DNA from: an uncultured Alphaproteobacteria bacterium
GTDB taxonomy: Bacteria; Pseudomonadota; Alphaproteobacteria; HIMB59
Direction: 5' to 3'
Assembly: GCA_902574995.1 (NCBI GenBank)
Contig: CACGPP010000001.1
Span: 248,001-312,000, forward strand
DNA: 64,000 nucleotides
Made by a program: the position numbers and the translations under genes
Part shown: in pieces, positions 1-9,854 of the stretch
Position numbering within the stretch: the stretch's first letter is position 1
How the letters are laid out: each line of letters begins with the position of its first letter
The notes under the pieces: model-generated
The model's input: the letters and a program-made list of their open reading frames with translations, nothing else
What the model was told of the DNA's origin: nothing
Databases searched by the model: none

Positions 1-64
1 TTTTTTTGAGTACGCGTATAGCGGCCTCAACATTATTATCTCTGACTTGAACTTCTATTGCCAA
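1..64 (-). CDS. rpsU: 30S ribosomal protein S21, N-terminal part (runs off window start; probable TTG start)
   Basis: Reverse strand reads LAIEVQVRDNNVEAAIRVLKK, which matches the S21 N-terminus; next to a COQ9-like gene. Confidence 0.72.
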   Translation of the reverse strand, partial: MAIEVQVRDNNVEAAIRVLKK

Positions 65-101
65 TCTAGTAACCTCATAAAGGCGTAATTTATATATAAA
101 T

Positions 102-731
102 ATGAAGTCAAAGCAAGAAAAATTAGCTAACTTATTTGTTAATGAAGTACCCAAATTTGGTTGGTCTAGAGAAACTCTCTTACAATGTGCAAAAAAGCAA
201 AGAATTTCAACATCTGTTCTAGCAAAATTATTTCCATCTTTTGAATACGATGTTCTAAAATTCATAATTGCTCAAAATAACATTCAAGTTGAGAAGAATT
301 ACAACTCCTTCAACAACTCACGATTGAAAACTAGAGATAAAATTAAAACAATCATGGAGTTAAAATTTGAAAATAACAGTCATCTCAAAAAAGCATTGCC
401 TGAAATGCTAAAATTTCTTTTGAGGCCTGGTAACATATTAATGTCCATTAAAATGCTTCATGAAAATAGTGACTTTATATGGAGTTTATCAGGTGATAAA
501 TCAAATGATTTTAGTTACTACTCAAAGCGAGGTTTGCTTTCAATGATTTATCTTGCCACATTAATTTATTGGCTTAACGACAAGTCAGAAAAAGATATTG
601 CTACCAAAAACTTTATCAGCAAATCAGTTGATGGAATAGTTGATGGGGTTTCAAGACTCAAACAATTAAGCATATTAAAGAATTTAGCAGAAAACTTCAT
701 GTCAAGATACGCATCAAAAAGAACATCTTAA
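102..731 (+). CDS. COQ9 family ubiquinone biosynthesis protein
   Basis: 209 aa; C-terminal SDFIWSLSGDKSNDFSYYSKRGLLSMIYLATLIYWLNDKSE resembles the COQ9 signature; next to rpsU. Confidence 0.75.
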   Translation: MKSKQEKLANLFVNEVPKFGWSRETLLQCAKKQRISTSVLAKLFPSFEYDVLKFIIAQNNIQVEKNYNSFNNSRLKTRDKIKTIMELKFENNSHLKKALPEMLKFLLRPGNILMSIKMLHENSDFIWSLSGDKSNDFSYYSKRGLLSMIYLATLIYWLNDKSEKDIATKNFISKSVDGIVDGVSRLKQLSILKNLAENFMSRYASKRTS

Positions 732-797
732 ACTAATAAATTTTCTTCATCTAATATTTTAATTCATTATAATAGTTTATGTAACTAAGGAGGATTG

Positions 798-2186
798 ATG
801 AATTTGCAGAAGACTATAACGCCTATTGATAATTCTATTTACCTAGAGAGAGAATTAGCCTCAGATAGTAAAATTAATTCAGTCATAGATAAAGCATCAA
901 CAAGTTTTGAAATTTGGAAAAACACATCTGTTGATGACCGAATTAATATTGTTAATAAATTTATTGATAACTTAATCGCTCTCAAAGATGAAATATCAAA
1001 GGAAATTTGTTGGCAAATTGGAAGGCCAATATCTCAATGTGCAGGAGAATTAAGAGGCTTTGAAGAGCGCTCAAGACACATGGTAGATATTGCTAAAGAC
1101 TCATTACAAAATCTTCCAGCCACTCAAAACGAAGAATTTGACAACTATATATACAAAACTCCTCTTGGGGTGATTTTTGTAATGGCCCCATGGAATTATC
1201 CAATTATTACTGCAACTAACACAATTGTTCCTGCTATAATTTCAGGTAATAGTTTAATTTTAAAACATTCATCTCAAACACCAAGATGTGCAGAACTAAT
1301 TTTTCAAGCTTTTGAAAATACAGGGATACCTGAAGGTGTTTTCCAATTTATTCATACTGATCATAAAGCGTGTGAAAAAATAATCTCTGACTCAAGAATA
1401 GCTCACGTTGTTTTTACTGGCTCTGTAAGAGGAGGTCAGGAGGTAAAAAAATATATAGGAACACGATTTATTAATGCTGGTCTAGAATTAGGAGGGAAAG
1501 ATCCTGCCTACGTTAGAGCAGATGCTGATTTAAAACACGCAATTGAAAACCTTGCAGACGGTGCACTATTTAATTCTGGTCAATCTTGTTGTGGTATAGA
1601 AAGAATTTATGTAGATAAAAAAATTTATAAAGAATTTATAGATGGCTTCAAAAGTATTACTCAAAATTATAATTTAAACGATCCCTCAAAACCTGACACA
1701 AATTTAGGCCCTGTAGTAAGACAATCAGCAGCTAATTTTATCAGAGCTCAAATAAATGAAGCGGAGAGCAACGGAGCAAAACGTCTTATTGATGAGAGTA
1801 AATTTACAATATCCAAAGAAGATAATTGTTATGTTAGCCCTCAAGTAATGGTTGATGTCAATCATGATATGAGATTCATGATGGAGGAAACTTTTGGCCC
1901 TGCTGTTGGAATTATGCCCGTAGATGATGATAAAGAAGCAAAAAATTTGATGAATGATAGCCCTTATGGACTAACTGCATCTATTTGGACAAAAGATTTG
2001 GAGTTTGCTAAAGAATTTGGAAAAAATGTTCAAACAGGAACTTTCTTCATGAATAGATGTGATTACTTAGATCCGGCACTTGCATGGACTGGCGTAAAAG
2101 ACACTGGTATCGGTTGCTCACTTTCAGTATTAGCATTTGACCAATTTACAAGACCACAGAGTTTTCACATGCGCAAAGTAGTTTAG
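798..2186 (+). CDS. Aldehyde dehydrogenase family protein
   Basis: ALDH motifs APWNYP, LELGGKDPAYV, FNSGQSCCGIER; AGGAGG upstream of ATG at 798. Confidence 0.92.
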   Translation: MNLQKTITPIDNSIYLERELASDSKINSVIDKASTSFEIWKNTSVDDRINIVNKFIDNLIALKDEISKEICWQIGRPISQCAGELRGFEERSRHMVDIAKDSLQNLPATQNEEFDNYIYKTPLGVIFVMAPWNYPIITATNTIVPAIISGNSLILKHSSQTPRCAELIFQAFENTGIPEGVFQFIHTDHKACEKIISDSRIAHVVFTGSVRGGQEVKKYIGTRFINAGLELGGKDPAYVRADADLKHAIENLADGALFNSGQSCCGIERIYVDKKIYKEFIDGFKSITQNYNLNDPSKPDTNLGPVVRQSAANFIRAQINEAESNGAKRLIDESKFTISKEDNCYVSPQVMVDVNHDMRFMMEETFGPAVGIMPVDDDKEAKNLMNDSPYGLTASIWTKDLEFAKEFGKNVQTGTFFMNRCDYLDPALAWTGVKDTGIGCSLSVLAFDQFTRPQSFHMRKVV

Positions 2187-2247
2187 AGCAATGGTCTACA
2201 TAGTTATTAATAAAATGTTAAAATATTTAATTATTTAGTTTTCGATT

Positions 2248-3609
2248 ATGAGCATTACTTTTAAAGAATTAGAAAAAAAAATAAAATCAAAAGAGATTGA
2301 TACTGTTTTAGTATCTCTATCCGATATGCAAGGTCGACTAGTGGGAAAAAGAGTAACAGGCAAGGCTTTTTTAGACTATGTTCACAAAGAAACCCATTTT
2401 TGTGACTATCTTTATACTGTTGATATGGACATGTATACAGTGCCTGGTTTTAAATCATCTTCTTGGGAGACTGGCTACGGAGATATGACTGTAAAGCCTG
2501 ACCAAAGAACCATAAAGGTTTTACCATGGTTAGAGAAAACAGCTTTAGTTCTCGGCGATGCTTTTCAACATGATGGAAAGACTCCTGTTTCGCATTCCAC
2601 AAGACAAGTTTTAAGAGAGGCAATTATAAAAGCTAATAAAATGGGATTTGAGCCGATGTTAGGTTCAGAATTAGAATTCTTTCTTTTTAAGCAAACTTAT
2701 GAAGATATTCATTCTAGTTATTATAAAAATTTAAAAGAAACATCATGGTACATAGAAGATTATATGATATTTCAAACTTCAAAAGAGGAGCCTTTTAATC
2801 AAGAGTTAAGAAATAGTTTATTAGACTCCGGTATATATGTTGAGTGCACTAAAGGAGAGGCCTCACCTGGTCAACAAGAAATTAATGTAGTTTTTACTGA
2901 CGCTCTTAATATGGCAGATAACCATATTTTAATTAAAAATGCTGCAAAAGAGATTGCTTTTAAACATAATCGTGCAGTTAGTTTTATGGCAAAATACAAA
3001 CAAGATTTCTGCGGAAGTTCCTGTCATATTCATAATTCTTTATTCGATAAAAAAACAAAAAAAAATATTTTTTCCGATACTAAAGACAAATATGGAATGT
3101 CTAAAATTTTTAAAAGTTATGTGGCTGGACAAATTTTATTTTTGAGGGATTTATCAATTTTTTTAGCTCCAAACGTAAATTCTTATAAAAGATTTCAAGA
3201 GTCCTCTTTTGCTCCAACATCTGCCGCCTGGGGAATTGATAATAGAACAGCAGGATTTAGATTAGCAGGACACGGAAGTTCAATAAGAATTGAATGCAGA
3301 GTTCCTGGGGCAGATGTTAATCCCTACCTTGCTTTTGCTGGATTGATTCAAGCAGGTCTGTATGGAATTGAGAATAAATTAGAACTTGAAGAGCCATTAT
3401 CTGGAAATATATATCAAAATAGAAAGGCAAAAAATGTTCCTGGTACACTTTATGAAGCAATTGAACTCGCTAAGAAATCAAAATTATTACCAAAAATTTT
3501 CCATTCAGATGTTTTAGACCACTATATTCATGCTGCAAAATGGGAGCAGAGTGAATATGATAAGTCTGTAAATGACTGGGAGCACCGTCGTTATTTTGAG
3601 AGAGGATAA
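2248..3609 (+). CDS. Glutamine synthetase-like (gamma-glutamyl-amine ligase type) protein
   Basis: GS catalytic fold motifs (GSELEFFLF, SCHIHNSLFD, RIECRVPGADVNPYLAFAG). Confidence 0.88.
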   Translation: MSITFKELEKKIKSKEIDTVLVSLSDMQGRLVGKRVTGKAFLDYVHKETHFCDYLYTVDMDMYTVPGFKSSSWETGYGDMTVKPDQRTIKVLPWLEKTALVLGDAFQHDGKTPVSHSTRQVLREAIIKANKMGFEPMLGSELEFFLFKQTYEDIHSSYYKNLKETSWYIEDYMIFQTSKEEPFNQELRNSLLDSGIYVECTKGEASPGQQEINVVFTDALNMADNHILIKNAAKEIAFKHNRAVSFMAKYKQDFCGSSCHIHNSLFDKKTKKNIFSDTKDKYGMSKIFKSYVAGQILFLRDLSIFLAPNVNSYKRFQESSFAPTSAAWGIDNRTAGFRLAGHGSSIRIECRVPGADVNPYLAFAGLIQAGLYGIENKLELEEPLSGNIYQNRKAKNVPGTLYEAIELAKKSKLLPKIFHSDVLDHYIHAAKWEQSEYDKSVNDWEHRRYFERG

Positions 3610-3621
3610 ATAGGGTTATAA

Positions 3622-4767
3622 ATGCAAAATATGAATTGGAACTATCCAACAAATGTTTGGTTTGGAGTTGATAGATCAAAAGAAATACAAAAAGCTTGTG
3701 ATACTTTAGGTATTAAAAATCCTTTAATTGTCACAGATCCTGGATTATTACAAACATCAATTATTGATGAAATCAATAGTGGTCTCTCATCAAATACTCA
3801 AATTTACAGTGATGTTCAAGGAAACCCAACTGGTTCAAATGTAACTAATGGTGTAAAAGTTTTTTTAGAGGGAAATCACGATGGTGTCATAGCCATAGGT
3901 GGTGGATCTGGAATGGATGCTGGCAAAGGGATAGCATTCTTAGCTCATCAATCAAGACCACTTTGGGATTTTGAAGATATTGGAGATTGGTGGACAAGAG
4001 CAGACTCAAGTGTAATCAAACCTATAATAGCTATACCTACGACTGCAGGAACAGGTTCCGAAGTGGGAAGAGCGGCTGTCTTTTTAAATGAAGAAAATCA
4101 TAAAAAGAAAATAATTTTTCACCCAAAAATGTTACCACAGATTGCGATACTAGACCCATCTTTGACATTAAATTTACCAAAAAGTATTACAGCTGGAACA
4201 GGAATGGATGCTTTGGCACACTGTATTGAAGCTTATTCATCTCCTTTTTATCACCCAATGGCAGAGGGCACAGCTTTAGAGGGTTTAAGACTAGTCAAAG
4301 AAAATATTCAAGAGGTTTATCATAATGGAAATAATGTTGAAGCAAGATCGCATATGTTAGTTGCATCTATGATGGGTGCAGCTGCATTTCAAAAGGGTCT
4401 AGGAGCTATTCACTCTGTTACACACCCAGTAAATTCCTTATACAAGACTCATCATGGAACAACAAATGGTACAGTTATGCCATTTGTTTTGAATTATAAC
4501 CGTAGCACTATTGAAGAAAAATTTACTAGATTGGCAAATTTTCTAGATATTAAAAATGGCTTCGAGGGTATCGTTGATTGGATTATTGAATTAAAAAAAG
4601 ATATGGAGATACCTGAAACACTTAAAGATATGGGTGTTAATGAGGGAGATGAGATTAAATTGGCGCCATTAGCGCAAGAGGATCCAAGCACTGGTGCAAA
4701 CCCACTAGAGATGACAGTAGAAAGATTTCAAGAATTAATATTAAACTGTATTTCCGGAAAATATTAA
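3622..4767 (+). CDS. Iron-containing alcohol dehydrogenase
   Basis: Fe-ADH motifs (IAIGGGSGMDAGKGIAFLA, IPTTAGTGSEVG, GMDALAHCIEAY). Confidence 0.92.
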   Translation: MQNMNWNYPTNVWFGVDRSKEIQKACDTLGIKNPLIVTDPGLLQTSIIDEINSGLSSNTQIYSDVQGNPTGSNVTNGVKVFLEGNHDGVIAIGGGSGMDAGKGIAFLAHQSRPLWDFEDIGDWWTRADSSVIKPIIAIPTTAGTGSEVGRAAVFLNEENHKKKIIFHPKMLPQIAILDPSLTLNLPKSITAGTGMDALAHCIEAYSSPFYHPMAEGTALEGLRLVKENIQEVYHNGNNVEARSHMLVASMMGAAAFQKGLGAIHSVTHPVNSLYKTHHGTTNGTVMPFVLNYNRSTIEEKFTRLANFLDIKNGFEGIVDWIIELKKDMEIPETLKDMGVNEGDEIKLAPLAQEDPSTGANPLEMTVERFQELILNCISGKY

Positions 4768-5546
4768 ATTTTTAGAAATTGTTGGTGCGCTTTTTTTGAA
4801 ATTGATGCAACAACATCACCATTTGATTGAAAATTTAGAGGATTTCCTCTCCAATCACTTATTATACCACCGCTCTCTTCTACAATATTAACTAAAGGGA
4901 TATAATCATAAGGTTTTAAGAAAGATTCTACTACTAAAGGTATTCTTTTTTCAGCCAAAAGTCCGTATTGCACACAATCACCACCAAAGGTTGCATATTT
5001 AGTTTTTTTAATCAGAGCATTATATTTTTTACTCTTATTATTTGATTTGAAAGCTGTCATTCCAGAGGTACTAAAATATAATTTAGATAAGTTTAAATTA
5101 TTTTGAGATTTCTTAATTTTTTTTCCATTACAATAAGCACCATTGTCTCTAATTCCAATCCATGTTTTTTTTATATCAGGACAGTTAATAATTCCAATTA
5201 CGGGTATTTTATCAATACATAAAGAAATTAATGTGCCAAAATTACTATTTCCATTAATAAAATTTTTTGTTCCATCTATTGGATCGATTACCCATACAAA
5301 TGGAGAGTTATTTGATTTATTTTTGTATTCCTCTCCGTATATATCGTGACCAGGATATTTTTTAATGATCATTGATCGCAATTCTTTTTCAATTTTCATG
5401 TCTATTTTAGTTACGGGTGATTTATCCGATTTGAAATCTATTTTTAGTCGATTGGAGGGTGTTTTTTTTATTATTCTTTCTGATGTATTTACAAGTTTTT
5501 TAGCAAAGTTTAAATATTGAGATAAATCTTTAAGTTTTAAAGGCAT
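4764..5546 (-). CDS. Inositol monophosphatase family protein (histidinol-phosphatase HisN-like)
   Basis: WVIDPIDGTKNFINGNSNFGTLISL and GGDCVQYGLLAEKRIPLVVE motifs. Confidence 0.85.
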   Translation of the reverse strand: MPLKLKDLSQYLNFAKKLVNTSERIIKKTPSNRLKIDFKSDKSPVTKIDMKIEKELRSMIIKKYPGHDIYGEEYKNKSNNSPFVWVIDPIDGTKNFINGNSNFGTLISLCIDKIPVIGIINCPDIKKTWIGIRDNGAYCNGKKIKKSQNNLNLSKLYFSTSGMTAFKSNNKSKKYNALIKKTKYATFGGDCVQYGLLAEKRIPLVVESFLKPYDYIPLVNIVEESGGIISDWRGNPLNFQSNGDVVASISKKAHQQFLKI

Positions 5547-5587
5547 TTACAAAATATATAGAAAAAAAGCATTACTACTAATAATTT

Positions 5588-6223
5588 TTAATTTAAGCTA
5601 TTTTTAAGCTTCTGAAAAATAATCTCAAAATTTTTTGATGTCTGAGCACCATTTATAACAATTTGTTTATTTATTATAAATGTAGGAACGCTATTTATAC
5701 CCATCTTTCTGGCCTGAATTTCCTCATTAGCGAGTGGCTCAATATTTTCTTGATCTGACAAATAACTTTTAAAATCTTCAGCACCAATTTTATGTTTTAT
5801 AGCTATATCTAGCAATACATTGGGGTCACCTATGTCTTCACCATTTAAGAAATAAGACTCAAATAAATTATCTAAAACATTCTCCTGTACACCCTGTTTA
5901 TATGCTAAAGCTATAAGTCTATGTGAATTAAAGGAATTAGGGGTTGTCATAATAGAGTCAAAGTTAAAATTAATTCCTTCTAAAATTCCTTCATCATAGA
6001 TGTTGTCATAAATCGTCTTCGCTGCATCAACACTTCCAAATTTAGAAATTAAATATTCTTGCCTATCCATACCATCAGGTGGCATTCCTGGATTTAATTG
6101 AAAAGGCCTCCAAGTTTGTTTGAATTTTGTATCTTTGTGATTACTAATTGCTTTTTCTAATCTTTTTTTACCAATATAGCACCATGGGCAAACAGTATCT
6201 GAAAATATATCAAGTTCGATCAT
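5588..6223 (-). CDS. DsbA family oxidoreductase (FrnE-like)
   Basis: DIFSDTVCPWCYIGKKRLE and GINSVPTFIIN motifs. Confidence 0.9.
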   Translation of the reverse strand: MIELDIFSDTVCPWCYIGKKRLEKAISNHKDTKFKQTWRPFQLNPGMPPDGMDRQEYLISKFGSVDAAKTIYDNIYDEGILEGINFNFDSIMTTPNSFNSHRLIALAYKQGVQENVLDNLFESYFLNGEDIGDPNVLLDIAIKHKIGAEDFKSYLSDQENIEPLANEEIQARKMGINSVPTFIINKQIVINGAQTSKNFEIIFQKLKNSLN

Positions 6224-6313
6224 AAGTTTATTTCAATATTCATGACATAAAAAAATATAAATTCATAGTCATTAAAGTTAAAAATCTGATAAGATCGATT
6301 ATGGGAGATTCAT

Positions 6314-6721
6314 ATGATAGAAAATTTTAACGGAATATTTTATTTAGTAATTTTTTTAATTATTTTAGTGATGAATGCTTTTTACGGTTATAACTGCTTG
6401 TTTAATACCAAAAACTTCATAAGCAAATATGGAGTAGATGTGACAGCTGCATTTTTTGCAAGGTTTGCTGGTGCTGTAATTGTAGGCGCTGTATTAATGC
6501 AATTATATATTTTATTTAGAGGCACAGAGGCTACTTGGGCATTTTTTAATTTTATGTTTATAATCATGACCATTATAGCAATATCAGCTTTTTACACTGG
6601 TGAGATAGATAGATTAGGAAGAACTGACAAGTATTCAAGAGAGGGATGGCTATCAACAGGAGGTCTAGCAATAGGTTGGGCTATTCTTTGTTTTGGACTT
6701 GCAGATAAGATTTATATTTAA
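6314..6721 (+). CDS. Small membrane protein of unknown function
   Basis: 135 aa, about 4 hydrophobic segments; 4 bp convergent overlap with next gene. Confidence 0.75.
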   Translation: MIENFNGIFYLVIFLIILVMNAFYGYNCLFNTKNFISKYGVDVTAAFFARFAGAVIVGAVLMQLYILFRGTEATWAFFNFMFIIMTIIAISAFYTGEIDRLGRTDKYSREGWLSTGGLAIGWAILCFGLADKIYI

Positions 6722-7563
6722 CGACTTCTGATAAAATAAATAAAAATTAAAGAAGTTAAATACATTATGACGCTGTATGTGGCAGCTGGTATAATATACA
6801 GTCCACCACCAAAAACACTTGTGCCTACAAAAATTGCTAATGTACCATTTTGAAGTCCACACTCTATTGAAATAGCTTTTTGTTGTGAGGTTCCTGTTCC
6901 AAAAAATTTTGCCCAGTAAAAAGCAATTATCATCATTAATAAATTGAGAGAAAGGACTACCAACCCAGTTTGAGCAAAATACTCAATTAAATTTTCTCTC
7001 TCAGCTAAAATAGCTCCAATCAAAACTAAAACAAATAAAGCAATTGAAAGTATTCTAGCAAACTTCTCAATCCTCTTCGTTAAAAAGGACATGCTAGCTC
7101 TGAAAGTCATCCCAATTAAAACAGGTAATGTCACAATCAAAAACATACTTATAGCTATTCCTGTAAGTGAGATTGATCCTAAAGAATTGTCAGAAATCAA
7201 TCCCATTGATATCCCCAAAACTATAGGCACAGAAATTACACTTAAAAGGCTCATTACTGCAGTTAAAGATATTGATAAAGCAACATCCCCTTTAGCAAAA
7301 GATGTAAGAATATTAGAAGTTACTCCACCTGGAGCAGCAGCAATCAATATTAAACCTATAGCTAATTCAGGTTGAAGTGGCCAAACCAAAACAATTATTA
7401 AAGCAACTATTGGAAGAAAAATTAATTGGCTAATTAAACCTATAATAAAATTTTTAGGTGCCTTTACTACTCTGGCAAAATCTGAAAATGTCAAACCCAA
7501 GCCTAAAGTAAACATAATGAAAGCTAAGGCTAAAGGTAGAATTACATCAGTTATGAAATTCAT
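6718..7563 (-). CDS. Bile acid:sodium symporter family (SBF/ArsB-NIT-like) transporter
   Basis: MFTLGLGLTFSDFARV, LILIAAAPGGVTSNILTSFAKGDVALSI, IECGLQNGTLA motifs. Confidence 0.88.
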   Translation of the reverse strand: MNFITDVILPLALAFIMFTLGLGLTFSDFARVVKAPKNFIIGLISQLIFLPIVALIIVLVWPLQPELAIGLILIAAAPGGVTSNILTSFAKGDVALSISLTAVMSLLSVISVPIVLGISMGLISDNSLGSISLTGIAISMFLIVTLPVLIGMTFRASMSFLTKRIEKFARILSIALFVLVLIGAILAERENLIEYFAQTGLVVLSLNLLMMIIAFYWAKFFGTGTSQQKAISIECGLQNGTLAIFVGTSVFGGGLYIIPAATYSVIMYLTSLIFIYFIRSR

Positions 7564-7592
7564 AGATAAATATTAACAAAAACTCAAAATAA

Positions 7593-8534
7593 TTATATCT
7601 CATAACCGAGACTTTTTTCCTCTAAATCAATCAGCTCTTCAGGATACCCCTCAGCTCTAAATGCTGCATTGTATTTATTTTCAAGCCTTTTTACGACCAT
7701 AGAGGACCATGCACGATCACCAAAAGTTTTTCTTGCATCTTTAATAATATCAAGAACTAAAGGTGAAATTTCTAATTCAACCCCAAGTTTCGTGGCGAGA
7801 TCCTGAAAAAGCCCTACATCTTTCTCAACTAAGTCCATTGTAAAATTTATATTATATGAACCGTTTAATATTACCTGACTCTCAGTTTCATGGACAAATG
7901 AGTTACCTGAGGAAGCTGCAATTCCTTTGTATGTTTTGTTCAAATCAAGATTTGATTTACTAGCTATAGTCCAAGCTTCTCCTAATGCAACTAAGTGGAC
8001 AGTAGCCAAATAATTAGTAATAACTTTAAGAACGGATGCACTTCCAAAACCACCCGTATACAAAATTTTTCTTCCAAGACACTTTAATATAGGCATAGCT
8101 TTATCAAATCCTTCTCTACTTCCTCCAACAAAAATAGAAATATTACCAGTTGCTGCTCTATGACAACCTCCACTAACCGGGGCTTCTAATGCTATTGCAT
8201 TTTTTTTCTGAATTAATGATGCATGTTTTTTTAGTTGATCATCATCAGTTGTACTCATCTCAATCCAAATTTGATCTTTTCGTATTGTATCAATAATACC
8301 ATCCTCTGACTCTAAAACTTCTGCACATATCTTGGGGGAGGGAAGACAAGTGATTAAAATATCAGAATTCATCACAAGATCTTTTATTGATCTAACTGTC
8401 ATAGCACCCTTTAATTTAAATTCATCCATTAATTTGTGATTTTTATCTAAAACTGATATTTGAAAATTATTTTCAAGTAAATTATTTGCCAGTTTTCCAC
8501 CTACATTACCAAGCCCTACAAAACCTATTTTCAT
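7593..8534 (-). CDS. 3-hydroxyisobutyrate dehydrogenase-like NAD(P)-dependent oxidoreductase
   Basis: GFVGLGNVGGKLANNLL, EAPVSGGCHRAATGNISIFVGG motifs. Confidence 0.9.
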   Translation of the reverse strand: MKIGFVGLGNVGGKLANNLLENNFQISVLDKNHKLMDEFKLKGAMTVRSIKDLVMNSDILITCLPSPKICAEVLESEDGIIDTIRKDQIWIEMSTTDDDQLKKHASLIQKKNAIALEAPVSGGCHRAATGNISIFVGGSREGFDKAMPILKCLGRKILYTGGFGSASVLKVITNYLATVHLVALGEAWTIASKSNLDLNKTYKGIAASSGNSFVHETESQVILNGSYNINFTMDLVEKDVGLFQDLATKLGVELEISPLVLDIIKDARKTFGDRAWSSMVVKRLENKYNAAFRAEGYPEELIDLEEKSLGYEI

Positions 8535-8614
8535 AACTACTCCCTTTGTTTAATAAAAATACTATTACTTTATTTTTCAATATTAATATTTAATAATTCT
8601 TATAAAATTAAATA

Positions 8615-9082
8615 ATGTCAATATACCTTAGAACAGAAAAAATTATTCCAGATTGGACAGACTATAATGGTCACATGAATTTAGCTTTTTATATCCACTT
8701 ATTTGATCAAGGTTGGGATGTGTTACTTGATAGATTTCAAATGGGTGGAGAGTCAGCTAAAAATGAAAAAAGATCAACATTTGCCGTTGAATCTCACACT
8801 AAATATATTCAAGAGTTAAAAGAGGGCGATGAAGTAGATATAAACTTATTATTTTTAGACCGAGATAAAAAAAGATTTGTATATCAATTGGAAATTGTGA
8901 GTAAAAGTGGAAATTTTAGAGCAGCTACATCTGAAGTTTGTTCTCTTTATGTTGACCTAAGTATTCGTAAAGTGATTGAAATAGAGGATTATAAATTAAA
9001 GTTAGTAGATGATTTCATTAATGAAAATAAAAATCAATTTTCACCAATAGAATTTTACCTCTTGGATAAATTAAAAAAATAA
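8615..9082 (+). CDS. Thioesterase family (hotdog) protein
   Basis: IPDWTDYNGHMNLAFYIHLFDQG, hotdog thioesterase N-terminus. Confidence 0.75.
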   Translation: MSIYLRTEKIIPDWTDYNGHMNLAFYIHLFDQGWDVLLDRFQMGGESAKNEKRSTFAVESHTKYIQELKEGDEVDINLLFLDRDKKRFVYQLEIVSKSGNFRAATSEVCSLYVDLSIRKVIEIEDYKLKLVDDFINENKNQFSPIEFYLLDKLKK

Positions 9083-9154
9083 ATGAAATTTGTTATTTTT
9101 ATCTTGGGTATTGCGGGTATAACAATTTAGTATATCAAAAAATAAATTGTAATT

Positions 9155-9601
9155 TTGAAAGCACCTAATTTTAAATTACCAAGTACCTTAGGTATATTTC
9201 AACTAAGTGACTATCTTGGAAAAAATATAATTTTGTATTTTTACCCCAAAGATAATACGAAAGGTTGTTCTATTGAGGCTAATGATTTTAATAATTCTCT
9301 TAATACTATTAATAAAAATAACGCTATTGTAGTAGGTGTATCTAGAGATACAATTAAAAGTCATGAAAAATTTAAAAAACAAAATAAGTTAAATTTTGAT
9401 TTATTGTCTGATGAAAAAACTACTGTTCTAAAAAAATATAAAGCCTGGGGGCTAAAAAAATTTTTAGGCAAAAGTTATTACGGTATAATTAGAACTACAG
9501 TATTAATTAATCAAAAAGGTAAAATTGTAAAAACATGGAATAATGTTAGAGTCAAAGGTCATGTTGATGATGTACTTACGGAACTATTAAACTTAAAATA
9601 A
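9155..9601 (+). CDS. Peroxiredoxin, BCP/PrxQ family
   Basis: APNFKLPSTLGIFQLSDYLGKNIILYFYPKDNTKGCSIEANDF; TTG start. Confidence 0.9.
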   Translation: MKAPNFKLPSTLGIFQLSDYLGKNIILYFYPKDNTKGCSIEANDFNNSLNTINKNNAIVVGVSRDTIKSHEKFKKQNKLNFDLLSDEKTTVLKKYKAWGLKKFLGKSYYGIIRTTVLINQKGKIVKTWNNVRVKGHVDDVLTELLNLK

Positions 9602-9695
9602 GATAAAAACTTACTCACAAATTATAAACAGAAAAATTTATTTTTTTATTTTTTATTATTGTAAAAAAAAATAAATGAAATAATTTTATATTTGT

Positions 9696-9800
9696 AGAGG
9701 GTAGGAAACTTCCCAAAACAAAGAAAAGGACCGAAGAAGTAGAGGTTACGAAGAGGGAAACCAAAGCGTAGTCGAGACAACTGAGGTCCTTTTCTATTTT
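9696..9800 (+). ncRNA. Candidate structured RNA of unknown class, with a terminator-like closing stem
   Basis: GC-rich block in AT-rich surroundings; perfect 11 bp inverted repeat AGAAAAGGACC (9722-9732)/GGTCCTTTTCT (9785-9795) enclosing 52 nt, followed by ATTTTT; preceding small hairpin around GGTAGGAAACTTCC. Confidence 0.5.
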
Positions 9801-9854
9801 TAAAGCCTTTATTATTGTAATAGTCACACTTATAAAAAAAGTTATAATTAAACG

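Noticed and set aside
7091-7375. 94-aa plus-strand ORF
   Set aside because: Antisense to the SBF transporter gene, no independent support.
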